A stretch of 29,769 nucleotides of DNA from a virus. The position numbers and the translations under genes were made by a program. Positions 1 through 6,665 of this stretch are shown here, one piece after another. How positions within the stretch are numbered: position 1 is the stretch's first letter; each line of letters starts with the position of its first letter. The notes beneath the pieces are model-generated. The model did not search any database. It was not told the DNA's origin and was given only the letters and a program-made list of their open reading frames with translations. The DNA is taken from the IMG/VR virus record IMGVR_UViG_3300045911_000056, positions 1 through 29,769 of that record. One strand, given 5' to 3'.

Positions 1-100
1 CAGGGAGGTAACCCTTGGACATATAGACTACTTCACCGAAACGGGCGGCGTCAGTGTAGTCATAGTTGGCATTGAAGTTCACCACGTAGACCGTGCTCAT
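1..100 (-). CDS. Partial phage protein of unknown function (N-terminus only)
   Basis: The start codon at 98-100 overlaps the stop of the upstream gene in an ATGA junction. The frame stays open to the left edge, so only the first 33 residues are visible, beginning MSTVYVVNFNANYDYTDAAR. The stretch DYTDAARFGEVVYMSKG resembles short conserved phage proteins of unknown role that begin with a VYVV strand followed by a D(Y/H)(S/T)DAxRFG motif. That resemblance is from memory and was not searched. The tight overlap places it in the same leftward operon as its neighbours. Confidence 0.7.
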   Translation of the reverse strand, partial: MSTVYVVNFNANYDYTDAARFGEVVYMSKGYLP

Positions 101-648
101 AGATTCACCTTGAGAGTTGTGTCGTTGGACTGGATCGTGTAACCTTGACGGCGAAGAAGTTTGATTAGTGCGGGCTCCGGCGCATTGGCAGGATCACTGA
201 GGTAATCCTGGGTTTCCTTACTTAGACTTTCGATGTGGAACGATGCGGAAGTTGGACGTTCCATCATCACGTACTGTCCAAGCGCCATGTCGTTCATCTC
301 AAGCACTACGCTTGTCTGTGGAGCTGGAGAATTGTCGATGATTGTGAAGTCACGCTGTGCCTCGGCTTCCTCATCCTTCGTGAGAATCTTGAAGCTGACT
401 GAGGAAGGCGGATGGAATCTGAACTGCAAGACTCCCGCGTTTCTCTTGTGCCACATCTGGAACTTTCCTTTCCAGTCCGGGCGGATTTGTGCCTTGTATG
501 TCTCAAGCTGAGACTTGAGTGTGGCAGGGGACATTGCCTGGACTGTGAAATCTACACGCTCGTCTTGTGGCTTGGCGAGAGTGTCATCGATCTTTTGGAT
601 CAGCGGTGTGAGCTTCTTGATGGTTTCTGCGTTCAGGTTTCTGGTCAT
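97..648 (-). CDS. Hypothetical protein, 183 aa
   Basis: The frame is well supported: AGGAGAAG lies about 8 bases before the ATG, and both ends overlap neighbouring genes by 4 bases (ATGA). The protein is soluble-looking and mixed in charge, with no signal peptide, membrane segment or motif I recognise. The N-terminal 60 residues look helical. The middle is beta-rich (QFRFHPPSSVSFKIL) and the C-terminus ends with a short basic LLRRQGYTI segment. Position in the leftward early-type operon suggests a role in host takeover or replication support, but nothing in the sequence identifies it. Confidence 0.8.
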   Translation of the reverse strand: MTRNLNAETIKKLTPLIQKIDDTLAKPQDERVDFTVQAMSPATLKSQLETYKAQIRPDWKGKFQMWHKRNAGVLQFRFHPPSSVSFKILTKDEEAEAQRDFTIIDNSPAPQTSVVLEMNDMALGQYVMMERPTSASFHIESLSKETQDYLSDPANAPEPALIKLLRRQGYTIQSNDTTLKVNL

Positions 649-848
649 GTTTCTTCTTCTCCTACGGCTAGACTGTAGCCGATTCGTCCGAATATGCCTG
701 CTGCTTCCCGCATTTCTGCAAGGTTCATGTACATCGAACTTTGGATCAGGAGCAATCCAATGATTTCAGAGTCATTCAGCTCGGGAAAGCTGGAGATCAG
801 AATCCTGTTCAGTTCGATTGCTCGCTTTGTTAGCTGTTCGTGCGTCAT
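645..848 (-). CDS. Small hypothetical protein, 67 aa
   Basis: A short helical protein (MTHEQLTKRAIELNRILISS...) starting at 848, with AGAGGG about 10 bases upstream. Its stop overlaps the next gene's start (ATGA at 645-648). Its start lies 77 bases inside the 3' end of the upstream TSCPD-like gene in another frame, an unusually long overlap. The ribosome site and the coupled downstream junction argue that it is real. No function is recognisable. Confidence 0.65.
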   Translation of the reverse strand: MTHEQLTKRAIELNRILISSFPELNDSEIIGLLLIQSSMYMNLAEMREAAGIFGRIGYSLAVGEEET

Positions 849-1161
849 TCAACTTTGCCCTCTTGTATTCGAGGAGTGAGAATGCCAGGGCTTCGGCTGT
901 GGACTTGCACTGGACACCACGAGAGAAAGTGACACGATCCGAAGAGATGTTGGACAACTTATCGATCACTTCGTCGAGTGACCTATTCTCCAATGCGAAC
1001 GTGGTCATTTCTGCTAGTGCGTATGCCCATGCTGCTACGGTGGAGCCACACTTCCCAATGAAGATTTGGATGGATGGCTTGATGTCATCCACGATGAAGA
1101 TAGTTACATCTCCATCTGGTGTCCTCCACCTGTACGAGAAGTTAGGAATCATCTTCGTCAT
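772..1161 (-). CDS. TSCPD-like (ribonucleotide reductase C-terminal domain-like) protein
   Basis: Residues about 33-98 follow the pattern of the TSCPD domain found at the C-terminus of some ribonucleotide reductases and as stand-alone proteins. They have a V/IGKxGS turn (IGKCGS, 35-40), a long helix (AAWAYALAEMTTFAL), then EVIDKLSNI and a second helix. The position where the family usually has Ser-Cys-Pro-Asp here reads CKST (85-88), so the namesake motif is not preserved. The frame opens at 1200, but I place the start at 1161 because GGAAG lies 6 bases before that ATG and the overlap with the upstream gene falls to 20 bases. No reductase gene is seen in the window. The family call is from memory of the pattern. 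Confidence 0.6.
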   Translation of the reverse strand: MTKMIPNFSYRWRTPDGDVTIFIVDDIKPSIQIFIGKCGSTVAAWAYALAEMTTFALENRSLDEVIDKLSNISSDRVTFSRGVQCKSTAEALAFSLLEYKRAKLNDARTANKASNRTEQDSDLQLSRAE

Positions 1162-1429
1162 TTTCATCTTCCATTGGCAATTCCCAATCTTCAAGATCAT
1201 CTAAGTCGAGGAAGTCGATTTCCTCATCTTGCTCTGGGTCATCGGTTGCATTCAGGATTGCAGCTTCGAGACGGCGAATTGCAGAGTCCATTTCTACTGG
1301 AGGGGAATAGCCATTTGCATCGAGATCGATGTCGAGAAGATTCAATACGTCCAGGACTGCGGTTCGCACTGGCAAGGGTTCGTCGAGGCGACGCGCTACC
1401 AGTAGACGAATGTCACGAAGAATGCTCAT
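1142..1429 (-). CDS. Hypothetical protein with acidic tail, 95 aa
   Basis: The start overlaps the upstream stop by 4 bases (ATGA at 1426-1429), indicating translational coupling. Residues 1-60 look helical and leucine-rich (ILRDIRLLVARRLDEPLPVR). From about residue 63 the protein is strongly acidic, ending in DEEIDFLDLDDLEDWELP and a final Glu/Asp run. Such acidic tails occur in DNA-mimic and histone-like-binding phage proteins, but that is only analogy. The end overlaps the start of the TSCPD-like gene. Confidence 0.75.
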   Translation of the reverse strand: MSILRDIRLLVARRLDEPLPVRTAVLDVLNLLDIDLDANGYSPPVEMDSAIRRLEAAILNATDDPEQDEEIDFLDLDDLEDWELPMEDENDEDDS

Positions 1430-1677
1430 GAGTACGGATGCTCCGGGTTGATGTTCATGTCAGGTTCATCCTCGAGGATTTCTGTTCCTTCATAGGTGAA
1501 ATCTTCGAGATTCATAACGGCAAGTCCAAGTGCCTCGACTGCCTTGCGAAAGCGATTGGGATTCTTGTTTCCCGTTTCGGGATAATCTGATGCGATGATA
1601 TCCAGGGTTTGGAGTGCTTTCACAAGTTCGGTATGGACGCGAGTCACAGCTTCGCGATCCTTCTCTGAAAGGTACAT
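1426..1677 (-). CDS. Small hypothetical protein, 83 aa
   Basis: First gene of the leftmost operon segment, downstream of the GC-rich gap. The ATG at 1675-1677 has GGAGAA about 8 bases upstream, in the context CGGAGAACAAACAATG, which resembles the shared leader ending seen before other left-arm genes. The N-terminal half is helical (DREAVTRVHTELVKALQTLD) and the C-terminal half acidic. No motif was recognised. It overlaps the next gene by 4 bases. Confidence 0.75.
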   Translation of the reverse strand: MYLSEKDREAVTRVHTELVKALQTLDIIASDYPETGNKNPNRFRKAVEALGLAVMNLEDFTYEGTEILEDEPDMNINPEHPYS

Positions 1678-2108
1678 TGTTTGTTCTCCGGTTTGGATGA
1701 GTGGCGTATCGGTGCGGAGTTATTTAGAATGTTAGCCGAAGAAAGTTTGGGCTAGGTGCTGGGTGCCAGGTGGTCCGCGCTTCGGAAAGTTCGTCGCCAT
1801 TCCGCCGAGACTTGTTTTTGCTTTGGCGAGGGAGCGGATCGGGCCGGACCCGTGCGCGGCAGGACCAAGGTAGCAGGGCAGGGGGCGCAGGGCAAGGGGG
1901 CCGGAGCGGAGCCGGATCGGCAGGAAGGGGCGGGAGTAGGGGCCGCAGGGGGGGGGCGGATCGGCGCTCCAGGAAGGGGCCGTAGGGCTAGGCTACCTTG
2001 CGGGTCAGGTAGAGCCGGATCGGGGCGGCAGGGGGCCATGCAGGGCAAGGGCTCCGCGCCGGAGCGGGGCCGGGAAACTGCACCCGGCCACCGCCCACGG
2101 CCCATGAC
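1678..2108. other. GC-rich non-coding gap with CGGATCGG repeats
   Basis: About 430 bases without a convincing gene lie between the helicase stop and the next leftward gene. From about 1830 to 2100 the plus strand is dominated by G, so a leftward transcript would be C-rich and G-poor, the composition typical of Rho-utilisation sites. The word CGGATCGG occurs four times (1835, 1913, 1957, 2016). The word GCAGGGCAAGGG occurs twice (about 1888 and 2040), each followed closely by CCGGAGCGG. The open frames across it are low-complexity Gly/Arg/Pro products with no support, consistent with compositional artefact. Confidence 0.65.
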
Positions 2109-3797
2109 CTACAACCTCCCTTTGTTCTCCACTACATACGCAATAAAATCGGAGAGCATTGAAGCGTTAGCCTCAGCGAAGCTACGTTGTCCATCAACTG
2201 CCTGATCGATCATTGTTTGCTTCCGCTTCAGCGTCTGCAACATAAACTCATCTACAGTGTTTGAAATGGAAACGTAGTACACAAGCAACCCATGAAGGTC
2301 ATTCAGTCTGCCCCATGCTCTACCTTCCGCCTGTTGATGGGCGATCGGCGTCCAGGCATAGTCGTTCATGATTGCCGCCGTCGCCTTCGTAAGCGTCAGG
2401 CCTTCACCTCCGGTTCCCAAAGTTAGGACCAGGTGTTTCACGTTCGGATCGTTCATGAAACGATCCCGTATCCTGATCCGATTTTCTTTGTCCATGTCGC
2501 CGTTGATTACGTCGCAGAAGAGTTCCTTCGCCAGGACTTCCGATGTTTCCTTGAACGCGGTGAATACCAGGCATTTCTCACCTTGTTCCTCGAGGTTCCT
2601 CGCAAGTTCTACAGTATGTTCAACTTTGGCGGCTGAACATACTTGCCGGCATCGTGTGATTTGTGCTAGGACCGAGTTCGGAACGTCAGTGATCCTACCG
2701 GCTAGGTCACGATAGATGCCTTGCATAATGTCCAGGTACTTCTTGCGCCATTCATCGTCTAGGTTGACATTATGCGTAGAACGGATGACTGGCGGCAGGT
2801 CTTTCAATACTTCCTTCTTATCCCGGCGGAACATAAACGGAAGCAAGTCGCGGCGGAGTTTCTCGGGATTGCGGATTGTTTTCCCGTTGTAGGACGTGTA
2901 CATCCGCTGAAACTCTACTACGCTTCCGAATGTAGACTTGTCCAGAAGGTGCAGCAGGGAGAACAGATCGTCGCCGTTGTTCACCAGGGGCGTAGCCGTT
3001 AGCAGTAGGGCAGACGGGATGGACTTCGCCAACATGGAAACGACGTGATAACGATTCGATGATCGATTCCGAAGGTTGTGAGCTTCGTCGCAAACCAATA
3101 GATCGAATGGCGAAACGGAAAGCATGTAGCCCCATAGTGAGACGCTGTCCCCTGTTTCCGTTTTCCGAATGCCAGACGCAAGCTGTTCATAAGTCATCAC
3201 GATATGCTGCACGCTTGTGTCCAGCAGGATATGTTGGGCCGTCGGGCTGGGAATCGTGCCGATGAGTCGCGTTGCCTTGAGACCTGTCAGCTTGTGGATC
3301 TCACACATTAGATTTTCGTCCAAGGCAGCTTTCGTGATCCATAGCGTCCTAGCTTGCCGGATGTTTGTATACGCGGCGGCGACGAAAGTTTTACCGAGTC
3401 CCGTGTCCAGGGCGACAATCTTGCGAGGGTTTCCGCGCAGTAGATAGGCTAGGGCCGCACGCTGGAAGTTACGGGAAGGGACCGACAGCACTTCCGGCGT
3501 ATCGCCATCCTCCGCAATGGCAAGTTCGTTTGTATTCGCTTCGCGCTGGAGCGCCTCGAAAATTAGGGTTGCCGATCCGCGATCGAATGACACGCGCAGG
3601 TCAGGATGGCGGGTGCGAAGCCACAACATCAAATCCGTAGCGCCGAGCGCCGGGATTGTCCATCCGTTGCCATCTTGCAGCCATCGGGCACCTTCTAATC
3701 CGTTCGGATAAATCATTGGAAGGTGATCCGCCCAGGTGACGCGGAGCTGATGGGTGCGAAGCAACGTGACCTGCACGTCAAAGCTATTCGGTTCCAT
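2109..3797 (-). CDS. SNF2-family (superfamily 2) DNA helicase/ATPase
   Basis: A 562-residue protein with an ordered SF2 motif set: Walker A DTGLGKT (131-137), motif II DEAH (237-240), motif III TATP (267-270), motif V GTGGEGLTLT (461-470) and motif VI QQAEGRAWGR (488-497). The spacing and the VFTAFKET segment before the second RecA-like domain fit SNF2-type enzymes, which translocate on duplex DNA using ATP. In phages they are usually placed in replication, recombination or annealing. The N-terminal ~100 residues form a separate small domain. The frame stays open to 4073, but the start at 3797 is chosen because GGGAGAG lies about 8 bases upstream and the extra 92 residues would shadow the upstream gene. 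Overlap with that gene is 14 bases. Confidence 0.92.
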   Translation of the reverse strand: MEPNSFDVQVTLLRTHQLRVTWADHLPMIYPNGLEGARWLQDGNGWTIPALGATDLMLWLRTRHPDLRVSFDRGSATLIFEALQREANTNELAIAEDGDTPEVLSVPSRNFQRAALAYLLRGNPRKIVALDTGLGKTFVAAAYTNIRQARTLWITKAALDENLMCEIHKLTGLKATRLIGTIPSPTAQHILLDTSVQHIVMTYEQLASGIRKTETGDSVSLWGYMLSVSPFDLLVCDEAHNLRNRSSNRYHVVSMLAKSIPSALLLTATPLVNNGDDLFSLLHLLDKSTFGSVVEFQRMYTSYNGKTIRNPEKLRRDLLPFMFRRDKKEVLKDLPPVIRSTHNVNLDDEWRKKYLDIMQGIYRDLAGRITDVPNSVLAQITRCRQVCSAAKVEHTVELARNLEEQGEKCLVFTAFKETSEVLAKELFCDVINGDMDKENRIRIRDRFMNDPNVKHLVLTLGTGGEGLTLTKATAAIMNDYAWTPIAHQQAEGRAWGRLNDLHGLLVYYVSISNTVDEFMLQTLKRKQTMIDQAVDGQRSFAEANASMLSDFIAYVVENKGRL

Positions 3798-4383
3798 TGC
3801 TGTTCTCTCCCGCGTAGTGGATTGTGGCGATTGTAGCTTTCGGATCGCTTTCCGATGGCGCGAGCGTGATAAACTCCACGGCGTCGTTTTGGGATTCCGT
3901 TTGCTGCGTGACGTAGACTCTAGCCGCGAGTCGAGCGCGAGCGTTAGCCAGTGCCGAATGGAAAAGGTGAGTCGGCACGTCGGCGACAGTTTCCGTTTCA
4001 CCAGTCTCGGGATGGCGTAGCGTAATTGAACAGGTTTCCGCAAAGCGTGGGATGTCACGATAGGTGCGAGCATCCTTACGGAACCGATTACCTTCTAGGA
4101 CGATGGAGAACTTCGGTTCATTGCTTAGAGTGTGAGTCATTCGCGGAATGAACTCGGCGACGCGGCGGAGTAGATGACGCACTAGGTCGATCCTTTGATC
4201 TAGCGCCATCTTGCCGAGCCACGCGCACGATACGCGAACGTGCGGGATAGGGCCGGGATCAATTCGGACGGGGATCGGGAAGGGTACTTCATCATCCGCC
4301 ACGACGACGGCGGGCGCATCGCACCGCGTAGCCTCCCAAAGCGAGTCCAGGGCGCGTTGCAGTAGGTCGTGATAGTCTCGCAT
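3784..4383 (-). CDS. Hypothetical protein, 199 aa
   Basis: GAGGGGAAG lies about 6 bases before the ATG at 4381-4383. The protein is mixed alpha/beta without membrane segments. Features visible by eye are an N-terminal helix (DYHDLLQRALDSLWEATRCD), a central block around FSIVLEGNRFRKDARTYRDI and an arginine-rich helix (LANARARLAARVYV). The end runs 14 bases into the helicase start, suggesting coupled expression and perhaps a helicase-associated role. I recognise no family. Confidence 0.8.
   Translation of the reverse strand: MRDYHDLLQRALDSLWEATRCDAPAVVVADDEVPFPIPVRIDPGPIPHVRVSCAWLGKMALDQRIDLVRHLLRRVAEFIPRMTHTLSNEPKFSIVLEGNRFRKDARTYRDIPRFAETCSITLRHPETGETETVADVPTHLFHSALANARARLAARVYVTQQTESQNDAVEFITLAPSESDPKATIATIHYAGENSNGTE
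3798..3826 (-). promoter_or_regulatory. Conserved leader before the helicase start
   Basis: On the minus strand this reads CACAATCCACTA, then GGGAGAGAAC and the helicase ATG. It matches the leader preceding the small genes at 5541, 5827, 6111 and 6665. Here the element lies inside the coding sequence of the upstream gene, so its conservation is not explained by free intergenic sequence. Confidence 0.5.
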
Positions 4384-4420
4384 TGCTTCCCCTCAGGGTT
4401 GTTAGGTGATGGACAGCACA

Positions 4421-4455
4421 AATGGGGAGGAAACCGTGACGGCTCCCTCCCCATT
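4421..4455 (-). terminator. Long hairpin between two leftward genes
   Basis: AATGGGGAGG (4421-4430) pairs perfectly with CCTCCCCATT (4446-4455). Inside the loop CCGT and ACGG can extend the structure. It sits in the 98-base gap between the genes starting at 4970 and 4383. No uridine tract follows on the leftward transcript, so a classic Rho-independent terminator is doubtful. An RNA processing, stability or partial-termination element fits equally well. Confidence 0.45.
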
Positions 4456-4481
4456 GCGCAAGCTAATGCAATCCCATCATT

Positions 4482-4970
4482 TCAGGACAGACCTGCCATT
4501 TGCATAAACCGCGCCAGCTTCTCAGCATCCGACAGATGAGACGCGGAGAGTACAGCTTCAAGGTCAGTCTTGGCGATCTTCACGACCGGCTTGCGACCGC
4601 GCCGCCCGGCCTCTTCAAACAGTGACTGAACCGTAATGCGACCGCTAACGTCCGCCGCGAATGCTGCCGGATTGGAAGGTGGCGTCACGAGCTTGCGGAA
4701 TTCGTTCGTAAGCAAGACGCGCACCTTCGCACGGGCGGCATTTTGCGCCCATTCCTCGACAGTAGGTGCGAACTTGTCGCCACCGGTGGAAACCAACTCA
4801 TCGTAGGTCGGTGCGATGACCTGCGGAGCATCCGCAGGAATGACGGCGAGCGCCTTTCCTTCCGAATGCTGCCATCCTGGTGCATTCTCCGCCGGAATGG
4901 ACGTTGTGAAAGTAAGAGTCCTGGACTTGCCACTGTGAGACGTTGCGGGTCCAAAGGGAACGGTGCGCAT
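4482..4970 (-). CDS. Hypothetical protein, 162 aa
   Basis: The start at 4970 is fixed by GGAGGA 8 bases upstream. The open frame upstream of it is GC-rich and unlike the rest, so the longer reading was not used. The C-terminal third is basic then helical: EEAGRRGRKPVVKIAKTD followed by LEAVLSASHLSDAEKLARFM. This could be a nucleic-acid-contacting module. The N-terminal part is beta-like (SRTLTFTTSIPAENAPGW). A hairpin follows the gene and a GC-rich gap with a possible weak promoter precedes it, so it may form a small unit of its own. No family was recognised. Confidence 0.8.
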   Translation of the reverse strand: MRTVPFGPATSHSGKSRTLTFTTSIPAENAPGWQHSEGKALAVIPADAPQVIAPTYDELVSTGGDKFAPTVEEWAQNAARAKVRVLLTNEFRKLVTPPSNPAAFAADVSGRITVQSLFEEAGRRGRKPVVKIAKTDLEAVLSASHLSDAEKLARFMQMAGLS

Positions 4971-5217
4971 GGGGTGATTCCTCCGAATATGCGGAGCGGG
5001 CGCGAATGGCGTTGCGAAGGGTTGTGATCCGGTCCATTGTCCACGCTCCAGCTTGTGCCGAGTAGCCGACCCGGCGGCGGTCCCGTGCGGCGGACGGGAA
5101 GGGATAGCCGCGACCTTCACTAATCTAACATGGTGCGCGTCGGGGCGCAAGAGGGGATCGGGCCGGGCGGGTGCCGGTAGTCTGGCCAGCATCCGCCCAG
5201 GCTCCGCCGCCGCGCCG
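4971..5217. other. GC-rich non-coding gap
   Basis: About 250 bases between two leftward genes, without a supported frame. It is GC-rich and contains GGATCGGGCCGG at 5155-5166, a 12-base word also found in the other GC-rich gap at 1836-1847. A short AT-richer island (about 5116-5130) is the only break in composition and holds a possible -10 element. Confidence 0.5.
5122..5150 (-). promoter_or_regulatory. Possible weak leftward promoter
   Basis: On the minus strand TTGCGC (5145-5150) and TAGATT (5122-5127) are 17 bases apart. They match the -35 consensus at 3 of 6 positions and the -10 at 4 of 6. It would drive the gene starting at 4970. The support is spacing and the local AT island only. Confidence 0.25.
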
Positions 5218-5541
5218 TCACTCTACCCGGACGATGCGTTGCGCGGAAGCTGCGATGGACCTCAGCAGGGACGCCGATGATCGGGAATCCCATTGCGGCA
5301 CGAACGGGAGCGCCATGATCGCCACGTGCTCCAGGTCCAGGTCGCCATTCGGTGCAGGGATTTCCCGGAGTACTTCCACAGTCCGTTGCCCTAAGACATC
5401 GTTTCCGGGACGCAAGAGAATGTCGGGATGGTCTGCCCAACGGATAAGAGTCTCCCGATCCATTGTGCCTTGCTGCGAAAGCTTCACGACTGCGACGACG
5501 ACGTGCGCGTGATTGTGCACGTGAAAACGAGTGCTGAACAT
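5218..5541 (-). CDS. Hypothetical protein, 107 aa, last gene of the small-gene array
   Basis: The ATG at 5539-5541 has GGGAGAAC about 8 bases upstream, within the same leader used by the preceding small genes. The protein starts with a histidine-rich beta-like segment (FHVHNHAHVVVAVVKL), followed by DRETLIRWADHPDILLRPG and a C-terminal helix. It is longer than the other array members and does not align clearly with them, although the position, the leader and an early valine-rich strand invite comparison. No function is recognisable. Confidence 0.75.
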   Translation of the reverse strand: MFSTRFHVHNHAHVVVAVVKLSQQGTMDRETLIRWADHPDILLRPGNDVLGQRTVEVLREIPAPNGDLDLEHVAIMALPFVPQWDSRSSASLLRSIAASAQRIVRVE

Positions 5542-5567
5542 GGTTTGGTTCTCCCTTAGTGGTGAAG
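5542..5567 (-). promoter_or_regulatory. Conserved leader copy
   Basis: Minus strand reads TTCACCACTAAGGGAGAACC just before the ATG at 5541. It shares CCACTA and GGGAGAAC with the leaders at 3798, 5828, 6112 and 6666. It lies outside coding sequence: the upstream gene stops at 5573. Confidence 0.5.
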
Positions 5568-5572
5568 GTTGA

Positions 5573-5827
5573 CTAGTCCAGGCTTAGCATCTGGCATACT
5601 TCGGACTCAATAATAAGTACAGCTTCCATATTGAAGTCAACATCACGAAACTTCGTCCGAAATGTCGGTTCATACCTTCCGCGACACTCCAGATAGACGC
5701 TCACGGCTACGTCGGGAAATGCGTTTCCCATTGTCTTGCGTATTCTGTCCGCGAGTTTCCAGAGGCGTACATTGTCCAACGCGGGCGAATCGACGTTGAG
5801 ATGGACTTCCAAGGCTTTTTCGGACAT
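5573..5827 (-). CDS. Small paralogue, family A (second copy), 84 aa
   Basis: This aligns along its first 50 residues with the protein encoded at 6399-6665. Shared features are a (V/Y)(H/Y)LN(V/T)D(S/A)PxLxN opening, then WK/ELADRI, then xxAFPxxxVxVYxE. The predicted order is strand, helix, strand, consistent with a small ferredoxin-like or similar alpha/beta fold. The start at 5827 is chosen over an upstream in-frame ATG at 5872 because GGGGAGAACC lies 7-10 bases before it and it matches the leader arrangement of its relatives. No membrane segment or catalytic motif is visible, and its function is unknown. Confidence 0.8.
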   Translation of the reverse strand: MSEKALEVHLNVDSPALDNVRLWKLADRIRKTMGNAFPDVAVSVYLECRGRYEPTFRTKFRDVDFNMEAVLIIESEVCQMLSLD

Positions 5828-5854
5828 GTTCGGTTCTCCCCTAGTGGAATGTGG
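5828..5854 (-). promoter_or_regulatory. Conserved leader copy
   Basis: Minus strand reads CCACATTCCACTA then GGGGAGAACCGAAC directly before the ATG. The upstream gene has already stopped (TGA at 5869-5871), so conservation of CACATTCCACTA here is not a coding effect. Confidence 0.55.
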
Positions 5855-5868
5855 ACCTGCGAATCGTT

Positions 5869-6111
5869 TCACAAGTCCAGGATGCCATCCACAATGCGCC
5901 GGACACGAAGTGCCGCCGAATAGGTGTAACTATAGCTTCCGCCATTCCGCCGTACATCAATCAGTCCACCAGGCGGAACGCGGTAGGCCTGTTCCACAAC
6001 GTCAACCCAACTAGTTGGAAACGCTCGGCGGAGCGCGTCGTCGATCTTGCTGGAAGTTTCATCGTCCGCGTCAATCACGACGGTAATGACGTACTCCGAA
6101 TTGTCGATCAT
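5869..6111 (-). CDS. Small paralogue, family B (second copy), 80 aa
   Basis: Clearly related to the protein at 6127-6366. They share TVVIDADDET at the start, a DAL...(A/S)FP helix end, a RVPxGG turn and (A)LxVRxIVDxI at the end. The predicted layout is strand-helix-strand-strand-helix. Compared with family A it has the same opening strand with acidic residues and the same helix ending in FP, so the two families may be distant relatives. The start at 6111 has AGAGGGAAAC upstream. Function is unknown. Confidence 0.82.
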   Translation of the reverse strand: MIDNSEYVITVVIDADDETSSKIDDALRRAFPTSWVDVVEQAYRVPPGGLIDVRRNGGSYSYTYSAALRVRRIVDGILDL

Positions 6112-6140
6112 CGTTTGTTTCCCTCTTTAGTGGAATGTGA
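6112..6140 (-). promoter_or_regulatory. Conserved leader copy overlapping a stop codon
   Basis: Minus strand reads TCACATTCCACTAAAGAGGG, then AAACAAACG and the ATG at 6111. The TAA in CACTAA is the stop codon of the preceding gene (6127-6129), so here the element spans the end of one gene and the ribosome site of the next. Confidence 0.5.
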
Positions 6141-6366
6141 CACCAGACTGCGTGATTGCATCCACAATGTGTCGCACGAGGAGCGCCGTCGGAAAATCGT
6201 AGCTTCCGTTCTGCTTTCTGGCGCTAACGCTTCCACCAAACGGAACCCGGAAGTTTCCCTTCACTACATCAATTGAACCAAACGGAAAAGATTGGTTTAG
6301 CGCGTCGTAAATCCGCGTTGTCGTTTCATCGTCTGCATCTATTACTACAGTGATGTAATGCAACAT
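6127..6366 (-). CDS. Small paralogue, family B (first copy), 79 aa
   Basis: Starts MLHYITVVIDADDETTTRI and aligns nearly end to end with the neighbouring 80-residue protein. Differences cluster in the tail: it lacks the extra Tyr-rich residues of the second copy and ends TQSGVTFH. The ribosome site is CGGGAGACC, 6-8 bases upstream; the CCACTA part of the shared leader is degenerate here. Adjacent same-strand paralogues imply tandem duplication. Confidence 0.82.
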   Translation of the reverse strand: MLHYITVVIDADDETTTRIYDALNQSFPFGSIDVVKGNFRVPFGGSVSARKQNGSYDFPTALLVRHIVDAITQSGVTFH

Positions 6367-6398
6367 GTTTGGTCTCCCGATGGATGGAAGCGGGCGCG

Positions 6399-6665
6399 TT
6401 AGGGCGCGGGCGCGGGCGCGGGCCGAGTTTCAGACTGCACGACATCATCGACGATGCGTCGAGCGTCTTCCAGGGCCTCGTAAGTAATGTGAAACGGCTG
6501 GACATCACTCCCGACGGATTCCACGTAAACGATGACAGTAGCGCAAGGGAATGCGTCTGTCAGCGCTTTGTCGATCTTGTCTGCAACTTCCCAGACGCGA
6601 GCATTCTTCAAGCAAGGCGCGTCGGTATTCAAGTATACCCGAAAAACCCTTTCGTCGTGAACCAT
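6399..6665 (-). CDS. Small paralogue, family A (first copy), 88 aa; promoter-proximal leftward gene
   Basis: First gene after the leftward promoter at 6916-6944. It aligns with the 5573-5827 protein over the first 50 residues, then carries its own C-terminal helix (YEALEDARRIVDDVVQ) and a Pro/Ala tail (RPAPAPAP). That tail is encoded by a GCGCGG-type repeat at about 6399-6424. The frame is open upstream to 6767, but the start at 6665 has AGGGAGA 8 bases before it and carries the shared leader. Its promoter-proximal position predicts early, strong expression. No function was recognised. Confidence 0.82.
   Translation of the reverse strand: MVHDERVFRVYLNTDAPCLKNARVWEVADKIDKALTDAFPCATVIVYVESVGSDVQPFHITYEALEDARRIVDDVVQSETRPAPAPAP

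Noticed and set aside
1756-2205. 149-residue rightward open frame in the GC-rich gap
   Set aside because: Low-complexity Gly/Arg product expected from GC-rich DNA; wrong strand for the arm; overlaps the helicase end.
3798-4073. N-terminal extension of the helicase frame
   Set aside because: It shadows the upstream 199-residue gene, is Arg/Ser-rich, and the downstream ATG has the ribosome site and shared leader.
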